Below, piece after piece: positions 58,254-64,000 of a DNA stretch of 64,000 nucleotides. Position 1 is the stretch's first letter. Every line of letters begins with the position of its first letter. The translations under genes and the position numbers were made by a program. The notes beneath the pieces were generated by a model. The model made no database searches, was not told the DNA's origin, and saw nothing but the letters and a program-made list of their open reading frames with translations. Source of the stretch: Pseudodesulfovibrio aespoeensis Aspo-2 (GTDB lineage: Bacteria > Desulfobacterota > Desulfovibrionia > Desulfovibrionales > Desulfovibrionaceae); contig NC_014844.1 of assembly GCF_000176915.2 (NCBI RefSeq), positions 1,736,001 through 1,800,000 on the forward strand, in the 5' to 3' direction.

Positions 58254-58511
58254 GTGATCGAGATCAGAAACCTGCAGTTCCAACCCCTGACGTTCAACCT
58301 CTCCGGCCAGGGAACCCTCCACCTCGGGCCGCGAGAACGCAAGAGCATCGCCCGCAAGGATCTCTCAGCCGAGATCAAGACCGCCGGAAAACGCGGCCTG
58401 GTGCGCATCACCGACCTGACCGGCGGCGCGGCACCGGAACCGGAAACGCCTACTGCGACCGAGGACGCCGGAACCGATGAGGCCAAGACCACCAGCAAGC
58501 GGAGGAAATAA
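58254..58511 (+). CDS. Small phage protein preceding the tail sheath
   Basis: 85 aa from GTG 58254 (AAGGAG upstream). A short beta domain (NLQFQPLTFNLSGQGTLHLGPRERKSI) and a disordered Glu/Thr/Lys-rich tail. Function unknown; small ORFs like this commonly precede sheath genes. Confidence 0.6.
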   Translation: MIEIRNLQFQPLTFNLSGQGTLHLGPRERKSIARKDLSAEIKTAGKRGLVRITDLTGGAAPEPETPTATEDAGTDEAKTTSKRRK

Positions 58512-58513
58512 CC

Positions 58514-60043
58514 ATGCCGACCTATCTATCGCCCGGGATTTACACCCGGGAAACGGATTTCAGTTTCTATGTGAAGCAGATCTCGACCTCGTCGGCCGCC
58601 ATGGTCGGGGTGGCCGAGAAAGGCCCCATCAACAAGCCCGTGCTGGTGACGAGCTGGGAGCAGTTCATCAACCGTTTCGGCTCCTACATCAATGAGAGCT
58701 ATCTGGCCTACGCCGCCCGGGCGTTTTTCGACAACGGCGGCTCGGTCCTCTATGTCATCCGCATTGCCCATCTCACCGATCCCACCGACCGGGACACGCT
58801 GACAGCGCTCAAGTCTTTCATCGTCCTGCAGAACCGGGAGGCCACGCCCGCCGACGCCCTGCGAATCGAAGCCGTGAACGAAGGCGTATGGGGCGACCGG
58901 CTCTCCGTCTCCATCGAGGACGGCTCTCTCGATCCGGCCAACCATTTCAACCTGGTGGTCCGGCACAAAGGCGATGTGGTCGAGGTGTTCAAGGACCTGA
59001 GCATGGACGAGACGCTGCCCAACCATGTGGAGCTGGCGATCAACGACCGCTCGGATTTCATCCTGGTCCAGGATCTGGCAGCCGTGTCGGGAACGCCCGG
59101 CGACCGTCCGGCATTGGGCGTGTTCACACTCACCGGCGGTGACAACGGGCTGACCGACCTGGCCGATGCCGATTTCATCGGCGATCCCTCGCAACATACC
59201 GGCCTCTATGGCTTTGACGAGATCGACGCACTGAACCTGCTGATGGTCCCCGGCGTCACCACGGTGCCGGTCATCAACGCCGGAATCGCCTATGCCGAAG
59301 GGCGCAAGGACCTGCTGTTCATGGCCGACACGCCCATGCATCTGGAGCCGCTCGAAGCGGTCGACTTCCGCGAGGGACAAGGGATGTACAGCCACGCGGC
59401 CTTCAACTCCTCCTACGCGGCGCTCTATTACCCCTGGTTGGAGATCAGCGATCCGGTGAACTCGCGCAAGAAGCTGGTGCCGCCCTGCGGCGCGGTGGCG
59501 GGATGCATCGCCCGCAGCGACCAGAAGACCAACGTCTGGAACGCGCCCGCCGGTATCGACCGTGGCCGCATCTTCAACACGCTGTCCCTGGCCTACAAGA
59601 CCAGCCGAGGCGAACGCGATGTGCTCTATCCGGAGGGGGTCAACGTGATTGCAGTGTTCCCCGACACCGGCATTAACATCTGGGGGCAGAAGACGCTGCA
59701 GAGCCAGCCCTCGGCCGTGGACCGCATCAACGTCCGCCGTTTGATGATGTTCATGGAGGAAGCCATCTCGGAATCCTCCCGCTTCGTGGTGTTCGAGCCG
59801 AACCATCCCCAGACCTGGCGTGCCCTCGGCCGTCTGATCAACCCATTCCTGCAGGACATCAAGGACAAGGGTGGTCTCTACGACTTCGCCTTCCAATGCG
59901 ACGAGGAGACCAACACTCCGGCAGTCATCGACCGCAACGAAATGGTGGCCCGCGTGTTCGTCAAGCCGACCAAGACGGCGGAGTTCATTGAGTTGAACTT
60001 CATCCTGACCAGCACCGGCGCGGACTTCAAAGAAATCATCTAA
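58514..60043 (+). CDS. Tail sheath protein
   Basis: 509 aa. Typical sheath N-terminus YLSPGIYTRETDFSFYVKQISTSSAAMVGVAEKGPINKPVLVTSWEQFINRFG and C-terminus RVFVKPTKTAEFIELNFILTSTGADF. The central part has APAGIDRGRIFNT and GVNVIAVFPDTGINIWGQKTL, the conserved sheath core. Shows that the virion has a contractile tail. Confidence 0.95.
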   Translation: MPTYLSPGIYTRETDFSFYVKQISTSSAAMVGVAEKGPINKPVLVTSWEQFINRFGSYINESYLAYAARAFFDNGGSVLYVIRIAHLTDPTDRDTLTALKSFIVLQNREATPADALRIEAVNEGVWGDRLSVSIEDGSLDPANHFNLVVRHKGDVVEVFKDLSMDETLPNHVELAINDRSDFILVQDLAAVSGTPGDRPALGVFTLTGGDNGLTDLADADFIGDPSQHTGLYGFDEIDALNLLMVPGVTTVPVINAGIAYAEGRKDLLFMADTPMHLEPLEAVDFREGQGMYSHAAFNSSYAALYYPWLEISDPVNSRKKLVPPCGAVAGCIARSDQKTNVWNAPAGIDRGRIFNTLSLAYKTSRGERDVLYPEGVNVIAVFPDTGINIWGQKTLQSQPSAVDRINVRRLMMFMEEAISESSRFVVFEPNHPQTWRALGRLINPFLQDIKDKGGLYDFAFQCDEETNTPAVIDRNEMVARVFVKPTKTAEFIELNFILTSTGADFKEII

Positions 60044-60058
60044 CGGGAGAACAAGGCT

Positions 60059-60520
60059 ATGAGAAGCGGAAATATGCCCAAGAGCCTTTACCAGAACTGG
60101 CAGTTCGCCATCGAGGTAAACGGCTTCGACGTGGCCCTGTTCCACAAGGGACAGGAGCCCAAAACGGAATTCGAGGAAGTGGCCTTCGCCCCGGCCGGTT
60201 CGATGTTCGATCAGAAGGTGGCTGGCCGGGTCAAGTTCGAGGATATCACCCTCGAGAAAGGAAACCTGCAGGACGGCTCCGACGAGGCTGCCCGGGAATG
60301 GATCAAGAAACAGGTGGACGTGAATGCCGTCACCGGCGGCCTTCCGGCCGACTACATGCGCGATATCGACGTTGTCCGTTACGACCGTACCGGTAACGAG
60401 ACCCGCCGCTGGACCCTGCATGGAGCCTGGGTCAAGGCGCTTGAATACGATGAACTTGAAGGTGGCAACACCGAAAACACCATCGAGAAGCTGACCATCT
60501 GCTTCCAGTACTGGACCTAA
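60059..60520 (+). CDS. Tail tube protein
   Basis: 153 aa from ATG 60059. It matches the gp19/contractile-tail tube family: YQNWQFAIEVNGFDVALFHKGQEPKTEFEEVAFAPAGSMFDQKVAGRVKFEDITLEKG and VKALEYDELEGGNTENTIEKLTI. Forms the rigid inner tube directly after the sheath gene. Confidence 0.9.
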   Translation: MRSGNMPKSLYQNWQFAIEVNGFDVALFHKGQEPKTEFEEVAFAPAGSMFDQKVAGRVKFEDITLEKGNLQDGSDEAAREWIKKQVDVNAVTGGLPADYMRDIDVVRYDRTGNETRRWTLHGAWVKALEYDELEGGNTENTIEKLTICFQYWT

Positions 60521-60535
60521 ACCGGAGGATCAACC

Positions 60536-61213
60536 ATGTACAGCTTTGAACTGCCAAGCGGCATTGAACTTGAGCTCCGGGAGATGACCGGTGCCGAAGA
60601 AGAATTACTGACCAACCAGCGCCTGATCCGTTCCGGAGAGGCGATCAATCAGGTGCTTCGCAACTGTTTCGTGAAGCTAGGCGACAAGACCGATCCGGAT
60701 ATCGGCGAGGTGATGAACCTGTTGTCGGGAGACCGTCTTTTTGCCCTGGTCCGCCTGCGTCAGATCTCTCTCGGTGACGAGGTGGAGCTGGAGCTGAGCT
60801 GCCCCAACACCGCCTGCCGCATGACCAACTACGTGACCGTCAACCTCGAAGAGCTGAAGGTCACGCCTTACGGGGAACAGCGGGAGTTCGAATTCAAACT
60901 GCCCGGCTCGAAGAAAGCTGTTCGTTTCGGCTATCTCGATGGCAACAAGGAAAAACGCCTGGCCAGCCTGCGTGAGCCGAATATCACTTCGGCCATGCTG
61001 ATCCGGATTCTCGACATCGACGGCAAGGCACCCACCAAGAAAAGCCTGGCGGAAATGTCGATGCGCGACCGCAGCACCCTGCGCCAGGAGATGTCGCGGG
61101 TGGACGCCGGAATCGACACCTCGGTCGAGATGGAATGCGACGGCTGCGGCACCCGTATCCGTACCCGCCTGGAGGCGGAACCGGCTTTTTTGTTCCCCGG
61201 AGTTCGCTTGTAA
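60536..61213 (+). CDS. Tail assembly chaperone / T4 gp26-like protein with zinc-binding cysteines
   Basis: 225 aa. N-terminal LPSGIELELREMTGAEEELLTNQRLIRSG and the C-x4-C pair in LSCPNTACRMTNY with a later CDGCG make a probable zinc site. This family of gp26-like or tail chaperone proteins precedes tape-measure genes in contractile phages. A T TTT TTG slippery heptamer lies in frame at 61186-61192, so a fraction of ribosomes probably makes a longer product. Confidence 0.75.
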   Translation: MYSFELPSGIELELREMTGAEEELLTNQRLIRSGEAINQVLRNCFVKLGDKTDPDIGEVMNLLSGDRLFALVRLRQISLGDEVELELSCPNTACRMTNYVTVNLEELKVTPYGEQREFEFKLPGSKKAVRFGYLDGNKEKRLASLREPNITSAMLIRILDIDGKAPTKKSLAEMSMRDRSTLRQEMSRVDAGIDTSVEMECDGCGTRIRTRLEAEPAFLFPGVRL

Positions 61214-61236
61214 GCGACGTTTTTTTTCTCGCTTAC
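61186..61236 (+). promoter_or_regulatory. Candidate programmed -1 ribosomal frameshift signal
   Basis: The heptamer T-TTT-TTG (61186-61192) is in the X-XXY-YYZ register of the chaperone frame. Downstream, GTAAGCGA (61210-61217) pairs perfectly with TCGCTTAC (61229-61236), an 8-bp stem with an 11-nt loop, starting 17 nt after the heptamer. The zero-frame stop follows at 61211. Confidence 0.7.
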
Positions 61237-61359
61237 GGCGGACTGCACTGGGGCTATTCGGAAACCCGCTCACTGCCGCTCAGGGTCCGGCGACAGTTCG
61301 TCGAGGCTCTTGAGCGGCAGCTTGATTTTGAACGAGAGCAAACGGAACGGCATAAATGA
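61192..61359 (+). CDS. Frameshift-encoded C-terminal extension of the tail chaperone
   Basis: In the -1 frame, 55 residues follow the slip site (starting VPRSSLVSDVFFLAYGG, then LHWGYSETRSLPLRVRRQF) to TGA 61359. The fused product would be about 274 aa. The HWGYSETRSLPLRVRR pattern is like the small second chaperone ORF found before tape-measure genes. There is no ribosome site for independent initiation. Confidence 0.65.
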   Translation, partial: VPRSSLVSDVFFLAYGGLHWGYSETRSLPLRVRRQFVEALERQLDFEREQTERHK

Positions 61360-64000
61360 ACGGTGATCTCGGACTGGGCATAGTGGTATCGATGAAGGAT
61401 GCGTTTTCGCAGAACGCGCAGCGCGTCCGTGGTTCCATGATGGACCTCGATTCCACCGTGGCGGATGCCAGCGAGCGGATGACCCGCAACCTGGACCGCA
61501 TCCAGCAAGGGACCATGATGCTGGGGGCGGGACTGGCCCTGATGGCAGTACCCGCCGCCCTGTTCGCCTCCACCGCCGCGACTCAAAAGGCACTGGGCGA
61601 GCTGGCGTCCCTCGGCGTGCAGGACCTCCGGGCCATCGAAGATGCCGCCGAATCCTTCACCAACCAATGGTCCGGTGCCGATAAGGCCGCCTTTGTGGCC
61701 GCCACCTACGACGTGAAATCGGCCCTGTCCAACCTGAGCGACGGGGCCGTGGGTGTTTTCACTTCCATGGCCGCCATGACCGCAAAGGCAACCAAGGCCA
61801 CCACCCAGGAGATGGTGGGCACCTTCACCACGGCCTACGGGATTTTCAAACCCATCATGGCCGACATGACCGACATGGAATGGGCGACCGCCTTTTCCGG
61901 GGCCATGGCGCAGACCGTGGCCTCGTTCAAGACCAATGGCACTCAGATGGCGGACGCTATCAAAAACATCGGTGCGGTCGCGGCGGCGAGCAACATCCCT
62001 CTAAACGAGCAGCTCGCCGTGCTTGGTCAGCTTCAAACCACTATGCCCGGTTCCGAGGCGGGCACGCTGTACAAGGCGTTCATCATGAAGGCCGCCGAGG
62101 CGGGTGATGAACTCGGCCTGTCCTTCACCGACGCCAGCGGCCGCCTCAAGGGCGTGGTTCCCATCCTGCAGGAGATCAAGCGCCAGTTTCCCGATCTTTC
62201 CAACGCCGCCGCGCAGGTGAAACTGAAAAAAGCTTTCGGCTCCGACGAGGCGGTTAAATTCCTGTTGCAGATGTCGGCGGGAGTGAATTCCCTCGAAGGC
62301 AATATCCAGTCGGTGGGCCGAGCCATGAAGACCGGCACGGCGGTCACCGAACAGATGGCCGACGCCATGAACCAGGACATCGGAGCCCGGTTCCTGCTCC
62401 TGCGCCAGCAGATGGCCAACCTCAGCGAAATTCTGGGGCGCACCTTGCTGCCGGTGGTGACACCGGTCATCAACGGCGTCTCCCGCGTTATTCTCTTCCT
62501 GCAGCGCATGGCCAAATCGATGCCGGGCGTGACCCGGGCGATCCTGGGACTATCCATGGCCCTCGGCACCATTCTGGTCGTGGCCGGAGCCGTCACCGCC
62601 GCCGTGGGGATGGTGGGACTCATGCTTCCCGCTATCAAGGCCGGGTTCGTGGCCATCAGCGCCGCGCTGGCCGGGGTGGGTTCGGCGGTCGCGACCTATT
62701 TTCTGCCAGTTACCGCGATTATTGCTGGCGTGATCCTCTCGGTTTATTTGCTCAAACGCGCCTGGGAAACCAACTTCGGCGGCATCCAGGACGTCATCAC
62801 CGGGGCCTGGAACAAGGTCTCGCTGGTCTTCCGGGGGATCAGGGAGCTTGTGGGCTCGCTCAGCGGCGGTGTCGGACAGATGTCGGCCGAACTGGCCCAG
62901 AAGCTCCAATCCGCCGGTCTGCTGGGCTTCGTGGTCACCGTCTTCAAAGCCTATTACCGCGTTCGTGAGGCACTGGCCGGATTGTGGGGCGCTTTTTCCC
63001 ATGCCTTTGGTCGCATCCGCGCCATCCTCGAACCGACCGTCCGCACCCTGATGAGCGCCTATGCGGCGCTGGCCAGCGCGGTCTTTTCGGTGGTGGAGAT
63101 CTTCGGCGTGGCCGCCAGCGCCACCGACGGCTCGTCCTGGCGCACCTTCGGCACGGTTATCGGCACCGTCGCCGGTGTGCTTCTTCAGGGGTTGGCATTC
63201 GCGCTGAAGATCGTGGCCTGGAACCTGTCGCTCATCGTCCGAGCCCTGGCGGTGGTGGTGCGCAGCGTGGTCTGGGTCGGCAAGGTCATCGTCGGGTCCC
63301 TGGTCGGAGCGGCCAAGTTTATCTACAAGTTCCTGTTGCCCGTGCGCATGATCGGCGAGGCCTTCGTGGCCGCCGGAAAGATCGTCTATGCGGTCTGGCA
63401 GGTGCTGACCGGCGACATTTCCCTGCTGGACGGTCTCAAGGCCATCGGCGGCGCGGTCTACGATTTTGTTGCCACCCCGTTCCGCTGGGCGCGGGATGTG
63501 GTGGTCGGTGTCTGGAATTTCTTTTCCGGCATTTTCACCTCCATCGGCCGCCTGGTGGCCGACGCTGCCGGACAGATCGGCCAGGCGATTCTGAACCTGC
63601 CGATCATCAGCACTCTGCGCGATCTGTTTGCCACCGTGCGCTCCTTCTTCGCCGGGGACACGACCTTTTTCGAGGCGGGCAAAAAGCTGCTGATCACCCT
63701 GGGCGAAGGGATCTGGTCGGCGGTGACCTATCCCTTCACCATGCTCAAGAACGCCCTGGGCAAGCTGCGCAATCTGCTGCCGTTCTCCGACGCCCGCGAG
63801 GGACCGCTCGCCAACCTGACCGCCTCCGGTTCCGCGCTGCTCAAGACCCTCGCCGACGGCATGAGCCTTAGTCAGTCGCTGCCCGCGAAAGTGTTCGGCT
63901 TCGCCGCTCGCGGGATTCTCTCGATCGCTGCAGGAGCCTGGCAACAGATTAAATCGGCGGGCGGCAACCTTATGGACGCCGCCTCGGTTCCCTTCCGCAT
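61356..64000 (+). CDS. Tail tape measure protein (3' end beyond window)
   Basis: Starts at ATG 61356 overlapping the chaperone-extension stop (ATGA) and is open for 881 codons to the window end. The N-terminal ~330 residues match the TP901-type tape measure domain (GTFTTAYGIFKPI; LAVLGQLQTTMPGSEAGTLYKAFI; KKAFGSDEAVKFLLQM). Long helical and hydrophobic segments around residues 390-450 and 580-660 follow. Sets tail length and may cross the host membrane at DNA entry. Confidence 0.93.
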   Translation, partial: MNGDLGLGIVVSMKDAFSQNAQRVRGSMMDLDSTVADASERMTRNLDRIQQGTMMLGAGLALMAVPAALFASTAATQKALGELASLGVQDLRAIEDAAESFTNQWSGADKAAFVAATYDVKSALSNLSDGAVGVFTSMAAMTAKATKATTQEMVGTFTTAYGIFKPIMADMTDMEWATAFSGAMAQTVASFKTNGTQMADAIKNIGAVAAASNIPLNEQLAVLGQLQTTMPGSEAGTLYKAFIMKAAEAGDELGLSFTDASGRLKGVVPILQEIKRQFPDLSNAAAQVKLKKAFGSDEAVKFLLQMSAGVNSLEGNIQSVGRAMKTGTAVTEQMADAMNQDIGARFLLLRQQMANLSEILGRTLLPVVTPVINGVSRVILFLQRMAKSMPGVTRAILGLSMALGTILVVAGAVTAAVGMVGLMLPAIKAGFVAISAALAGVGSAVATYFLPVTAIIAGVILSVYLLKRAWETNFGGIQDVITGAWNKVSLVFRGIRELVGSLSGGVGQMSAELAQKLQSAGLLGFVVTVFKAYYRVREALAGLWGAFSHAFGRIRAILEPTVRTLMSAYAALASAVFSVVEIFGVAASATDGSSWRTFGTVIGTVAGVLLQGLAFALKIVAWNLSLIVRALAVVVRSVVWVGKVIVGSLVGAAKFIYKFLLPVRMIGEAFVAAGKIVYAVWQVLTGDISLLDGLKAIGGAVYDFVATPFRWARDVVVGVWNFFSGIFTSIGRLVADAAGQIGQAILNLPIISTLRDLFATVRSFFAGDTTFFEAGKKLLITLGEGIWSAVTYPFTMLKNALGKLRNLLPFSDAREGPLANLTASGSALLKTLADGMSLSQSLPAKVFGFAARGILSIAAGAWQQIKSAGGNLMDAASVPFR

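Noticed and set aside
62033-63944. Long leftward frames opposite the tape measure gene
   Set aside because: Mirror frames produced by GC-rich codon bias; composition dominated by Gly, Asp and His, with no recognisable domain.

Overview
The window is a GC-rich bacterial chromosome segment carrying the left and central part of a large temperate, contractile-tailed (myovirus-type) prophage. The host genes point to a Desulfovibrio or Pseudodesulfovibrio-like deltaproteobacterium. The tmRNA encodes the tag ANNDYDYAIAA, there is a class II superoxide reductase-like protein with a twin-arginine leader, and single-copy Gram-negative envelope genes are present (lolA, lptF, lptG, uppP). The species assignment is inference.

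Region 1 (1-20350) is ordinary chromosome: a partial beta-carbonic anhydrase; pgk-tpiA-secG-tRNA-Leu; rimI; a Nudix hydrolase; an inositol monophosphatase family enzyme; gcvT; a lysophospholipid acyltransferase-like protein; yedF; an rluB-type pseudouridine synthase; lolA-ftsK; efp-aroQ; engB; lptF-lptG; uppP; tRNA-Met; a superoxide reductase-like gene; and ssrA (tmRNA). Foreign DNA begins directly after ssrA, so its 3' end is the probable integration site.

Region 2 (20350-27065) is the left arm of the integrated element. It has a leftward serine-recombinase operon. Divergent from it is a three-gene operon: a LexA-type HTH protein, a 262-aa protein starting Met-Gly, and a 700-aa QueC-like PP-loop protein. 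The last two look like an anti-phage defence module related to Qat or type IV CBASS.

Region 3 (27124-38476) holds early and replication genes: a phage-encoded sigma-like factor, Cas4/AddB-like nuclease, Sak4-like ATPase, DUF669 SSB-like protein, ERCC4 nuclease, RecD2-like helicase, and a 1104-aa primase-helicase. A cluster of CCACCGCA/TGCGGTGG octamers follows and is the best origin candidate.

Region 4 (38568-64000) holds packaging, head and tail genes: terminase, portal, head morphogenesis, a methyltransferase-protease-scaffold fusion, capsid, sheath, tube, tail chaperone with a probable -1 frameshift, and tape measure, which runs off the window. A tyrosine-recombinase module interrupts the terminase genes. 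An AT-rich, reverse-oriented cargo cassette (about 45.75-52.2 kb) interrupts the head genes. That cassette is an apparently complete RiPP (ribosomally made, modified peptide) operon: HTH, SPASM radical SAM enzyme, PqqD-like recognition protein, 40-aa Cys-rich precursor with its own RBS and 17-bp hairpin, amidohydrolase-GNAT fusion, class II tRNA-synthetase-like protein, terpene-cyclase-like toroid protein, and a second radical SAM enzyme.

The most striking unlisted structure is a two-block motif, (T/A)CCGAC-N14-TCCGGTAAGTAA, with invariant spacing. It occurs seven times on the + strand, each at the start of a phage gene block, and once with two mismatches on the - strand ahead of the serine-recombinase operon. 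The first copy lies immediately after the phage sigma-like gene. The simplest reading is a phage-specific sigma/promoter regulon that coordinates the whole prophage.
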